A stretch of DNA of 64,000 nucleotides from Zopfochytrium polystomum (Eukaryota; Chytridiomycota; Chytridiomycetes; Chytridiales; Chytridiaceae), in assembly GCA_025765615.1 (NCBI GenBank), contig JAIVFJ010000008.1:186001-250000 (forward strand), read 5' to 3'. A program made the translations under genes and the position numbers. Positions 33,613-44,629 of this stretch are shown here, piece after piece (position 1 is the first letter of the stretch; each line of letters opens with the position of its first letter). The notes under the pieces were generated by a model. The model was not told where the DNA came from. It ran no database searches and saw only the letters and a program-made list of their open reading frames with translations.

Positions 33613-36468
33613 TTGTCTTTTTTTTCTGCCGCTACACTTGCGCCAACCCTCCAGCCCGATCGGACGACAGCCCCAGTGTCGTCGGATGCTTGCATGTATG
33701 GAGGCAGGAACGCGTGCTGCCGGTGTCGACACAATCGGTCCAGCCTTTCCACCTCTCTCTTATTGGCCCTCCTATATCGCGCACAGAGAGCTTCGCCCGT
33801 TGTCGCCGCCCGTAACAACGCACGGATGGGCATACGCCAAAACCCATTGCTTCCAACGATGGTACATTCTAAACCAGGCCGACTCTCTGGTGATCGTCCT
33901 GCCCGCCACTCGATCAATCCCAGCCGCTCATTTACCATCCATTCGGTCGCGTCGGAAACGGCCCCGACATCGGCAAACCCAACACCGCTTACTTCAATGG
34001 CATCCACGCCTGATCATAGTGTTTTGGAGCGATTTCGGGAATTCATTCAAGAAGCGAAGCATTTGGACCTCCGCGACTTGGAGGACACAATCAAATTTTA
34101 CGCGGTGCATATAGCAGGATCGGCAGAGAATATGGAGAGACTCGAAGCCGACGACTTCGATAATCTTTTTAAGGTATTGCTGACCTCCGCCCGTCACTGG
34201 ATAAGTCAGAACAGTCAGACTCCTGTGTTCAAGCGACCGGAGCTCTCATTTCATAGCGAGGATTCATGGAGCAGTTTTACAGCGGCTGTTGCAAGGGAAT
34301 CGAACGTACGTTCCAACTCCGCATGTCAAGCGCCGAAGAGCTCCAAGTATTTGCTTCATTCGAGTATACCCTCTTTCTACAACGACTCAGCGAGGCGCTT
34401 ATTTCGAGACATGGAGCTCTGCGAAATCGTCCCGTGGCGGTCAACAATTCTCGCGTGTTTCGAGCTGGTGCGCTTAACTTCATTGGAAGACGCGCTGTCT
34501 TTGGTACGCCGCTGCCAAAACCTGGCAGATTGCGCTCGACGAAAACTCCGCTACGCCGACAGAACTTTGTTTATTGATGAGCAAATTTACAGTCAGTTAA
34601 TTCAGGGTCTCGCTAAGATCGGAGATGTGGACGGTGCGGTTAAGCTGTTCAATTTAATGACCGGAAAGGACGAATCGGACCGAAGGGAAGAGTCGAAGAA
34701 AGACGTATCGGTGAAACCAACCTCCAAAGGTTCTTGGTCCGCAGAGATTTTAGGATTATTTAATTGCGTGTCAGAAGGGAGGGTATTTGAGACAGCCGAC
34801 TCCCCATCGTTTGATTCGCAGGATCCGCAACACTCGGACCGATTGAATGAATTTCGAGCAGTTCCGCGACGAGGCACATTCAGCATGCTAATTGATATTC
34901 TCGTTTCTTACGGAAGGTTTGAACAGGCAGTTGATTTGGCGAAGTACATGGTGACGGAGCACTCCATTCTTCCCGATCGCAAAGTGTTAAACGCCCTGTT
35001 TCTCGGACTGTCTCGAACCTCGTTGGTGACTGAGGAGATGTGGAACTGCTTTCGTGCGTTAAACATTCCCGAAACGCCAGACTGTCTGGATTCCTTCTCT
35101 TTTGACGTCATGATGAAATTTCTTATATCAATTGGTGACTCTGAGGGTTCCTTGAACGTTTTCAACATGATCGGTACACCGGGGCAGTTTTCAAACATTA
35201 TTCCCAGCCAACACACGTTAAATATTGGCCTAGATGCGAAATGCAGAACCGGCAAATTAGTGGAAGCGCTGGATCAGCTCGAGGAAATGCGCCAAGCCAA
35301 ATCTGCCGATATCGTTAGCTTCAATACAGTTTTATCCGAGTTAGGTCGTCGTGGCCTGGCAGACGATGCCAATGAAGTTTTCAGCTGGATGAATCAAGCC
35401 GATCAGAAGCCCGACGAGATTACCTACACAAATATCATCATTGCCAACTTTCGAGCTCACCGCCCGGAAACTGCGCTCAAATGGTTTTCGGCTATGAAAG
35501 ATGCGGGGCTAACTCCTACTGTTGTCACTGTAACCTGTTTGCTTGATGGCATTACAAAGTCTGGCAACACAAAGATGGCACGAGCAGTCCAGCGCACAGT
35601 TGCGAACTCCCTTTTGACAAAAGAAGGCCCGAAGAACCTTGAGAAAGTCGTTCTCTCGGATCAGCGACTGCTCAGCTGGTTCGGCGAGCACATTTCGAAC
35701 AGAAGAATTTGGCGGCCAGATCGTGTATTTTTGACAGCTCTGCTGTACGGGCTTACAAAGACTCGAGACGAAACTCCCACAACGGATGCTTTACTATCTA
35801 CAATGCGGAGGGGATTGCGTGACGCTGACATGCCCATGTACAACGCGATCCTCAAGGCAATCATTCGGCGCGGACTCAATCAATCTGCTTTTGACCTTCT
35901 CGAGACAATGCTTCGAAATCGACAGAATTTGGACAGTTACACAATATCGGTGCTCGTATCGGGTCTTGTTCGTGCGGGGGACTTTCCCACTGCGGAAAGT
36001 GTCATGATCAGTCTGTTGGATTCGCCGGACGCTCCTCCAATCACAGTGCATCCTTATTCTTCGCTTATTCGCGGCTACGGGGCGGATGGAAACTTGTGGG
36101 GCTTGGTGCGATGGTTTGAGGCTGCTGTCGGGTCCCCAGTTATCACGTCCTCAGTGGAAGCCAGAGAGGAACTTTACCAAATTGCCGGTCCGCAAGATAT
36201 TAAGCAAATCATATGTGCGCCAGCAGATCGATCCCCAACCCTCGACCCGACTTTGTACAATAGGGCTGTGGGCGGTTTGGTTCGTCGAAGAGCCTTACAA
36301 TGCGCAAATCTAGTAGTTCGAGATATGGTAAGCCGCTTCCCGGAGAGACCGGTTGGGGCTCAAGGGCGGGTGTGGTCGCGGACCATTTCGATTGTTATGG
36401 AAGAGCGGCGTTTGTACAGGTTAATGAAGAGAGCGAGAAGAAAGAAGCACAAAGAAGTCAATAGATGA
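33613..36468 (+). CDS. Pentatricopeptide-repeat (PPR) protein, probably mitochondrial
   Basis: A single uninterrupted frame of 951 codons. The first 110 residues are rich in Arg/Ser/Ala and poor in acid, consistent with a mitochondrial leader; ATGs at 33694, 33826 or 33862 are alternative starts. PPR units are visible as helix pairs, for example YSQLIQGLAKIGDVDGAVKL, SMLIDILVSYGRFEQAVDLA, VSFNTVLSELGRRGLADDAN, YTNIIIANFRAHRPETALKW and YNAILKAIIRRGLNQSAFDL. Spacing is close to 35 residues in the central run. Family members bind organellar RNA for processing or translation. It is intronless, unlike almost every neighbour. It ends 102 bp from the convergent Clr2-like gene. Confidence 0.85.
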   Translation: MSFFSAATLAPTLQPDRTTAPVSSDACMYGGRNACCRCRHNRSSLSTSLLLALLYRAQRASPVVAARNNARMGIRQNPLLPTMVHSKPGRLSGDRPARHSINPSRSFTIHSVASETAPTSANPTPLTSMASTPDHSVLERFREFIQEAKHLDLRDLEDTIKFYAVHIAGSAENMERLEADDFDNLFKVLLTSARHWISQNSQTPVFKRPELSFHSEDSWSSFTAAVARESNVRSNSACQAPKSSKYLLHSSIPSFYNDSARRLFRDMELCEIVPWRSTILACFELVRLTSLEDALSLVRRCQNLADCARRKLRYADRTLFIDEQIYSQLIQGLAKIGDVDGAVKLFNLMTGKDESDRREESKKDVSVKPTSKGSWSAEILGLFNCVSEGRVFETADSPSFDSQDPQHSDRLNEFRAVPRRGTFSMLIDILVSYGRFEQAVDLAKYMVTEHSILPDRKVLNALFLGLSRTSLVTEEMWNCFRALNIPETPDCLDSFSFDVMMKFLISIGDSEGSLNVFNMIGTPGQFSNIIPSQHTLNIGLDAKCRTGKLVEALDQLEEMRQAKSADIVSFNTVLSELGRRGLADDANEVFSWMNQADQKPDEITYTNIIIANFRAHRPETALKWFSAMKDAGLTPTVVTVTCLLDGITKSGNTKMARAVQRTVANSLLTKEGPKNLEKVVLSDQRLLSWFGEHISNRRIWRPDRVFLTALLYGLTKTRDETPTTDALLSTMRRGLRDADMPMYNAILKAIIRRGLNQSAFDLLETMLRNRQNLDSYTISVLVSGLVRAGDFPTAESVMISLLDSPDAPPITVHPYSSLIRGYGADGNLWGLVRWFEAAVGSPVITSSVEAREELYQIAGPQDIKQIICAPADRSPTLDPTLYNRAVGGLVRRRALQCANLVVRDMVSRFPERPVGAQGRVWSRTISIVMEERRLYRLMKRARRKKHKEVNR

Positions 36469-36570
36469 TGAGGGGCCGCTCGCATGAATATGGCGACGAG
36501 CAATACGATTATCTTGAGCAAGAGCTATACTTTATTTATATTTATACGTTATACTCTCAGCAACTCGTGG

Positions 36571-39500
36571 CTAAGACCCGCTTTCCAAAGCGCGCTTAGC
36601 CGCAATGGATAACTTCAATGCATCCAGGCCACCAGGTGGACGATACACCCTACTACCGAATGATGAATCAGCCAGACTTCCATCCGCTGCTAGCCTGGCC
36701 CGAAGGTAACCCGACACTTCTGTGGTCTCCCGTGTGAACTGCCTGTTGCCCTCCCACAACCCTTCAACCACGCCACCCCCTCTCCACGCTGGGCCAACCC
36801 CGCCGACCACAATGGTCTGGTTCCAGGCAGCAGGGGCCCCTGCTGTGCTCAAGATGCCGCGAGAAAGCTCATGGTGGTGAGCATTAGCAACGGCACCAGC
36901 CACCACTCCACCAGCACTAGCAGAGGCCATGGCACCAAATGCAAAGTTTATCGGCCTCGACACAAATTGAGAGTGAGCACGACATACTACTTCCCCGGCC
37001 GAAACGTCAACTGTGCGCATCTCTCCTGTCGGCATCCAAAGCGAGACGGGGCTCGTGCCATCAACTGAAAGCTGATCGCCAGACCCAGCCAGCGTTTTGC
37101 CCTTCATCCAGTCTTCTCTTGAAGCAGGTACTCGCTTATAAACCCTTCCCACAAGGCGAACGCTCGCCCTGTGAGTCGACGTGTCGTTAATGTGATATTT
37201 TTGGGCTGAATCGAGAGAGGAGTTTGATGCGGGCACGCGGGGACGCCTAAGGATGATGTGAGCTACTTCCAAATAGTCCACCGGATCTATTGCAGGAATG
37301 CAGAGCGCGTAGCCCGCGGCAAATGGGTCATCTGCCTCATTAGAGGAGGAGTGGTTTGTCGGGTCCAATCGGTGTGTGCCGAAATGTGAGTGGCGGGATG
37401 GACCGTTCTCGGACGTACGGTCGGATCGAAGCGAGGGCTCGTTCTGAACGAAATTCGCCAAGGTATTAGGGCGAAGAGCAATATGTCCTCTACGACGTGC
37501 GGCCTCCGCGGCCAAGGTCTCTATACAGACGCGTGGAAGCACAACGGCGGATACAGTACTAGGAATTGATTTTTCTGACTTGGATTTTGCCCCGAGTTTC
37601 ACTGTGGAGGTTCCGGGCTTCCATGGGTTAAGACCCCCGGTAGTGGATAGTCGGACCAAGTCGCCAATCTGAATTCGATCAGGGCCCAATCTCAGGCGCT
37701 GCACCAACCTCTCGTCGTTCAGCAAATCGGGAAGTTCGAATGCATCGTCCCCCGTCCACCTCCATGATGACAAACTGCGAACCATCTTGATCAACTTCTG
37801 GGCTTCGGACCCATACTTCTTCACCAAGCCCCAAACCCGTCGTTCTGTTTCAGGTCGGAGTCGAATTTTCCGAGTCTTCTGCACGTAGTTGTCCACACCG
37901 TCCTCAATGTCTGATTCCGTCAGTGCAACCGGTAAAGCCATTGTCTCGGACCGAACTGTGCGTCGCCTTTTCTTGAGCACGGCCAAATCGCTGATGTCAG
38001 AGCTTTGAAGGACTTCACCGATTACTTGATCTGGTCGCGAGGGAACTTGCATACTCTCTAGTACTTCCGCCCAGACACCGATCTCCTCTGGGTCGGGATA
38101 GTCTTCTTCTCGTGGTGGAACGGCCCAAGTTGTTGCAATATCGAGAGCTTGCAACGCCGCAACATTCCAGCAAATGTCGTCGCGGCAATCGGGATTGAAA
38201 AGAGAAAAGGGAACTACACTTGCCCCATTACAGTAAAAGCAATCATCCATTTCATCTGCAGGGGAAGAAAGGCTGCGCAGTAAGTTATTGTGTTAAGAGT
38301 GAAGTAAACTTGTGGGATTTACCATCACCACCTTGCGGGCCGTCTTCCGAAGCTTCGCCATAGTCGACACCGAATCTTCGAATAGGAGAGCCGATTGTAT
38401 TCACCGTCAATGACGAAAGTGACAGATCACGGATGGGCAGTGGACGAACAATGTAATGCACCTGAAGAGCGCCGGAGTTTTTCGCTGATCCGGATTCAAC
38501 TTTCTTCTCAGTGTCCTTCTCAATCTTTTCGGCGGACTTTTCGGAGGCGCCATCGCTCGGCTCCAAAAGATCTCGTAACAAAGTTTCTTCTTCATCCTCG
38601 TCGAGACTGTCTGAATCAGTTTCCAGCGGCGAATCATCGCATTTGCGAATAAAGTACGTGCGCGTTCTAAAAATGCCTGTCGGGTCATCCAAACTAGTGT
38701 TCTGTTGCAACAGAGACTTAAGCAAGTACTTCGGGCGACCAACTGATCGTCGATTTACAAGCGGCGCGCTCTTGGTGCCCTCAGCCTTTCCAGAATCATC
38801 AGCGGCACCTTCGCCCATCTCAACAGCATCCTCGGGAACATCCTTTTTAATCCCTTCATTTTCATCCTCTTCAAACGCTTCAACGGCCGAGACTCCTGAT
38901 TTGCCAGAAACCAGATCCCCTGTCTCTACGGACGTAGGTTCATCGACATCCATCGCATTTCCCGAAGCGAGCGGAAAATTGGCTGGTGACGCGTCCTCAG
39001 TGGCAGTCAGCGACGTAGATGATGCTTTACCAACTTTGGAAGCAGCAATCGTGTTTAGGAGATCGAATTTTCCAGTTCCGTTCACCTTAAACGGAAGTAA
39101 CCCCTCTTCAGAAATTGCGCGAAGGGCAACAGAACGTGGGTCTTCCTCGTGTCTTCGAGAAACCCATCGGTCAACAATCTGCACAGGCCACAATGCTGTT
39201 TTGACGGGAATATAGGAAGATGATAGGGATAAGTTCGTTGCGCCCGTTGGGCGGCATAGCACCGGTCGGCCTTCTTTGGAGAGGGGAATTTCTGCCCATC
39301 CCAGCTCGCCCGCTCGAAGCCCAGGAGCCCATCTCCAGGGATGCGGGGATTGTTGCAAAACAACTGGAGTATCAGCCGGTCTATCGGATCCGCTGGCTAT
39401 TGATAGTGAGTCTTTTTCCCTGGTTGCGGACATCGCGGCAAACTGCGATGAGGTCGGAGGCTTCGAAGCACCGGCATCACTCGGAAGCACTGGTCGATTG

Positions 39501-40463
39501 AACTCGAAAGTTCCCGCCGCAGGTAAATGCGCGTGTCTCTCGCCGTAAGTGTCCGAAAGCCCGCCGCTGTGGACAGTTTTGTGCCGCGTTCCACCCGGAC
39601 GGCCCACCTTGTTGCGCGGGTCGAGGCTGACGGTGGCCGGGACTACCTTGTCAACACGAGTTCGACTTATTGGACGCGGTGGTGGCTCCTGATTTTGGGG
39701 TTCTGCCACACGACTGGCCTGCGGGCTCTGCTGATTCTGCTGTCGCATCAATCGCTTCATCGTCTTCGGGTCTTGATTGGGCGGATACTTAGGAGGTCTC
39801 CCGACCGGACGGCGTACTTTGACCGTTCCGTCTGCTGTCGTTCTGACAGACTTTCCAGGTTCCCCCATGACAATGTCAGGCGGTGGTCGGGGCTGCGGGC
39901 CAGCCGTTGGATTTGAAAACGAACCGAAATCAGTGCGGGCACCTGCCACCAAGGGTTTGCAAGAGATATTATTATTCTAAAGAACATTGCCCACCTGGTA
40001 GAGCCGCTCCCAATTGACCGAAAACGTTGGGCGTTGGTGGCATAACTCCAAAAGAGTTTTCGTTTGTAATTATCACTGTTGGCGCTGCAGGCTGGCCGGC
40101 ACCGGGTGAAGCGGTAATTATGCTATGGTTTGGTGCGGTGGCTCCCGTTGTGGAAGGCTTGCCAGCCGTGGAGCTGTTTGAGGAAGAGGCGGCTGTTGCA
40201 GACGATCCAGACCCATCGACCAAGGGTGCCACTTCGCGGTTCTCGGTGGAAGAAACCGATTTCGACGCGACATGTGTTTCGATACTTGACGATGAAGGGA
40301 GAGGCGCGGGACCCGTTGGCTCCGCGGAGGACGGACGGGAGTGCAATTGGAGGGATTGCCTACGCTGATCCCCTCCGGCGGCGGCGGCAGCGGCGTTGGC
40401 GCTGTGTTGTTCTTTGTTGCTGCTGCTGGTGCTGGTCGTGGTGGTGACGTCGTCGGGGTTCAT
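36571..40463 (-). CDS. AT-hook chromatin protein, Clr2-like
   Basis: Three long exons: 40463 to about 39990, about 39945 to 38327, and about 38261 to 36571. The first is a Ser/Thr/Ala-rich low-complexity N-terminus. The second carries AT-hook cores (VRRPVGRPPKYPP, RRSVGRPKYLLKS, KVGRPGGTRHK) and GELGWAEIPLSKEGRPVLC with ALWPVQIVDRWVS, a WPxxI-type segment as in fungal Clr2-like silencing proteins. The third starts DEMDDCFYCNGASVVPFSLF, has two Cys pairs (CFYC, and DCRDDIC) and ends at 36571. Clr2 is part of the SHREC heterochromatin complex in fission yeast. The assignment rests on weak similarity of short segments; DNA binding through AT-hooks is better supported than the family name. Confidence 0.5.
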
Positions 40464-40480
40464 TTTTGCTCCCTTTCTTC

Positions 40481-40505
40481 TTTTTTTTTTTTTTTTTTTT
40501 TTTTT
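40481..40505. repeat. 25-nt poly(dT:dA) tract in a divergent promoter
   Basis: An uninterrupted T run between the start codons of the Clr2-like gene (40463, minus) and the apyrase gene (40581/40590, plus). Such tracts commonly exclude nucleosomes at shared promoters. Confidence 0.8.
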
Positions 40506-40580
40506 CTGTTGGACAAGAAAAGCTATATGAAAATATTATAATAGGCACCAATTTTTTGTTGTAAAATAATATTAATACAT

Positions 40581-43500
40581 GTGGAAAGGATGATGCCGCC
40601 AAGAATGGAGCGCAACGTCTCTTTTCTCGGCGTCGTGCTCCCAACACCCATACCGACGCCCCAATCGGACCCACTGTTGCTGCCACTACCACCGCCCGGG
40701 GGTCCGTTGCTGCAACAACAGCAACACCAACAACATCAACAGCTGAGACCGCCCCCGCCAGCGCCGATGGGCTCTTCCGCGCAGCAGCAGCAACATCCGT
40801 TCTCGACCTTCACTGCTGGCGCGCCTGGCCCGACTTCGCAGTTTCTGCGCGACACATCATCCGCTGGTGGCGGTGGCCACCCAGATCACCCTCATTCGGC
40901 TGCGCTTCCGTCTACGTCTCCGCTCCGCCACTCATCACATCACAGCAGATCGTTATCCTCGTCCTTTTCCCCATCGTCTCAATTGGATGGCGATTATACT
41001 GCAGTTGTTGAGCTCCAGCAGTTCCAACCCAACCTTGTCCACCAGGGTAGAACCAGCCTAGCCTCCAACACACCTCCTGGCTCTCCCCAGCGCTTGTCGG
41101 CAGGATCTGGGAACTTTCTTCCGCGGACCCAGTCATCAACAGCAATTGTTAGGGTGCTGTCGTCACCGGCGATCTCTCAGCTGCGCCAACCGTCACCGTC
41201 ATTAAGACCTCGGTTGGCGGACGCGACCCAGTTTCAACTCTCACCTCTGGCCACATCACCGGTAGCATTTCCTTTCCCGCAATCTTCGTCCCCGATCAGG
41301 AAAAGCCGGCCTTGTATCTCGATGCCTTCAATTCGTGGCTCTCAAGTGTTTATCACTCATGTTTGGGTTACAATCAATTACTGGATATGCGGTGGTATTG
41401 CTAGCTTTTCCCAACAACAAATTAAAAGAAATATTTAAGACCTCTTTGTCCTTAGGTCGTCGGGTGGATGCGAAGCGGGCAGCTCTTTTCATAATCATCG
41501 TATCAGGCCTAATATTTGGTGCCCTGATTGCCGTTCGTCGACCGATCTTCTTTAACAAGCCTGGACCAAGTAAATCTCCCCGTCGACTGACGAACAACAC
41601 TGGTTCGAATCGAACATATTCTGGCGATGAGTCGATTTTGCAGCTGGATAGTGGCTACCCGTTCCAGCCCGAATGGCTCGAATCAAACCTTCATGGTTCG
41701 AAAAAATACGGCATTGTCATCGATGCGGGAAGCTCTGGCACACGGCTTATGGTGTACTCGTGGCTGGTGTCAGAGCTCATGGACGACAACTTTCCGACCG
41801 TCGAGGCTGCTTCATCAGAGAGCGGTCCGTGGCGTAAATCTGTGGAGCCAGGTATTTGTTGGCGTTTTAGTTCATATATAACCTAACGAATCTTTTCGAA
41901 AGGACTTTCGTCCCTCACAACTGATCCGTCCGCAGCAAATGTCGCAAAGTACTTGTCGCCGCTGCTGGACTTCGCTGAGGCGATGATTCCGAAGGGTCAG
42001 CAGGCCGATACGCCCATATACCTTTTTGCAACGGCTGGGATGCGATTGGTTCCCGAAGTAACTCGAAGTCAACTAATGCGGCACGCTTGCGATATCGTCT
42101 CTCGATCATACTCTTTTTCGATTCAAGCAGGATGTGAACGACAGTTCCGTGTAATCTCTGGCGAAAGCGAGGGTCTGTTTGGCTGGATCACTGTTAATTA
42201 TCTTCTACCCGATGGGTTCAAGCGTCGTCTCAACCCTATTGAAAGCGTTGGGACGTACGGGTTTCTAGAGCTGGGCGGTGGATCCGCTCAAGTGGCTATC
42301 GAAGCGAGCCATCAAATTACTGCAAGTAAGCCTGATTACTCTAAATCTCTGGTACTTCGGACCGTTGGTGGCCAGGAATTTGTATATACTGTAGACGTCA
42401 CGAGTTTTCTGGGGTTCGGAATGAACGAGGCTCGTCGAGTTTATTTAGAATCGCTGTTTGCGAAATATAGCGAGACGAGGATCAAGGGCGGGAAATCACT
42501 TGATAAGCCAATTTTGAAGCGAAATTGGCCTGGCCTTCCTGTGGAGGCGACGCACCCACCACGACCGCACACGCACCCGCTAGCGGAGGGAACCATATCG
42601 CAACGGGACCTCTCCTCTGCAGACGGGAGTACCATTGAAGATCCATGCTTGCCCCGCGGATTGGAAATGCCAGAAAGCATTAGCGTTGGCCAGATTACCC
42701 TGATTGGCACTGGATCCATTGATGATTGCCGAGAGCAATTGCGGCAAAATGTTCTTCTTATTTCGAGAGCTTCAAACTCGTCATGCTCGAAGGATGATCC
42801 CGTCTGCCTTCTGCCGAGAGTTCGCGCTGCTTTAAGAACGCCGAAACTGTCGCAAAACACATTAGTTAAGCTGATTGGGACTTCTGAATTTTTTTACACC
42901 CCAGAGGGTGTATTCGGGCTTGGAGGCAGCTACAGTTACTCTGAGATGTATTCAGCATCGTCCCGTTATTGTTCTACCGCTTGGAACGACATCCTTCAGC
43001 TTTACCAAAGCTCGATGGATGACGACGGACTTTTGCGGCGTGCAGATGCCGTTACAGTTACAAGAAAACGGCTCCGAAAGCAATGCTTCAGAGCTGCGTG
43101 GGTGATGACTCTACTGCACGACGGCTTTGGCATTCCCAAAGATGGTCCAGACGCGCTGGATTCCGTGGCCCTTCCCGCCCGGAGTGGCAAATTGCTGGCT
43201 CGCCGAGAGTTGGATTTGGACAAAGACGGAGATGGTTCCGGCGCGGAAGGCTGGAGCACGCTCTCACGCGAAGTAAGGTCCAGAAGGAAGGTGCGACGCT
43301 CCTTGTCCAAGGGCTCGAGAAACGTTGCGGCGCGCGTTGAAGAATTTCGGTCGCAGGCGTTTTCAGGAGATATATCCGACTTCGTTCAAGGGCCAGTGTC
43401 GCTGACCTCTGCCATTGAAATCGAGGGAACCCCAATAAGCTGGACCCTTGGCGTGATGTTGCTCCATGTCGCGTCTACTATTCCACCACTGGAGAGACTG

Positions 43501-44175
43501 CCAGAGAACAGTGAATCGCCAACCGTGTCGGGAACTCCCGGAGCCATTTTCGGAGAAAATAGAGGAGATGACAGTTCGAATGGACGATTTTTGGCGGAGG
43601 CCGTTATTTCTTGGACCGCGTTACTGGTGCTCGTGATTGTGGTGCTATCAGCTGTTGGAGTCACCTGCCGCTCCATACACCGAAGACGGCGCGGTTCGAA
43701 AGGATCCCTGACTGTCCTTCCCCTTTTGAACACGCAAGTGCAATTTGGAGCACAAAGCCAATCGAGCCCTAGTGGAGGGAACCCGTCTCTTGAAAATGTG
43801 AACTTTTCCGGGGGACGGTCGTCCTTAAATCCTCTACTTTTGAATGGTCGAGCAAGCTCGGACCAAGGCTCTTCTCCTCGAGATTCACCCCTCCTGACAC
43901 CACTAGGCCGTGACGAGGGTTTACCCCCTCCGACGGGGGCCTCGTCAGCGTGGCGCAGATCGGCAGGTGGATCGATGGATATTGACTTGGAATCATATAT
44001 TGGGGAAGATGCGGGTCTTGTAATGTCGAGCAGGTATGAGACGGGGCTGTCTGCGCAGCACGGAGGCCTGGTGCCATCTGCCAGTTCAGCTGGACCATTA
44101 AACGAGTCGGCGTCCTCTTCATCTGGTTCTCTCACGTCGTGGTTCTCTTCACGACGAACGAAACGTTCCTACTGA
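40581..44175 (+). CDS. GDA1/CD39-family apyrase (NTPDase), Ynd1-like
   Basis: Hydrolyses nucleoside tri- and diphosphates in the Golgi lumen to support glycosylation. Apyrase conserved regions in order: VIDAGSSGTRLMVYSW, YLFATAGMRLV, SGESEGLFGWITVNYLL and FLELGGGSAQVAIE, then a Cys-containing C-terminal half (SRYCSTAWNDI). A membrane segment precedes the catalytic domain (LFIIIVSGLIFGALIAV) and another follows it (ALLVLVIVVLSAVGVTC), with a Ser-rich tail. Introns lie at about 41351-41454 and 41851-41903. Start at 40581 or 40590. Unusual: some 260 residues of Pro/Ser/Gln-rich sequence, with a poly-Gln/His run, precede the first membrane segment and would face the cytosol. Confidence 0.88.
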
Positions 44176-44629
44176 GGAGAAGAGAGTTGGAGCGTGAGGA
44201 TTCGCGAACAATGATCATGTGATTTAAATAGAGAACCTGCTGGTTTTTTTTGCCGAGCGAATAAGTAAATAGAATTTGAGTTCTTCATTCCCGCCCGCAC
44301 GCCCCTGTCTCGACCAGAACATTCATCCCTTCCGACGAAGTTGCTCTATTGGTTTCGCCATGCGGGTTTAATAGGAGCTGGATGTCTCGGGTCTGTCGCT
44401 CGCTCACTTACTCATTCACACCCAAGGAAGAACATGGCATTCTCCCACGGTTTTTGGGGTTTGTTCCCCTCCGACTGTTTCCTCTCCCCATGTAAACCAG
44501 TCGGGGCTTCGCCTGCTACCCGCTGCTGCCGCGCCCTCGCGACGACTTTTCGAGCGAGCGCAAAAAAAAGAGAAAAAAACAAAAAAATAACGAACACAGC
44601 CACCGACTTGGCTGGCAACCCCAACTGTC
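44176..44629. other. Convergent spacer between apyrase and ABC genes
   Basis: About 450 bp, AT-rich with A-runs at 44561-44590. No gene, RNA or repeat element recognised. Confidence 0.5.
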
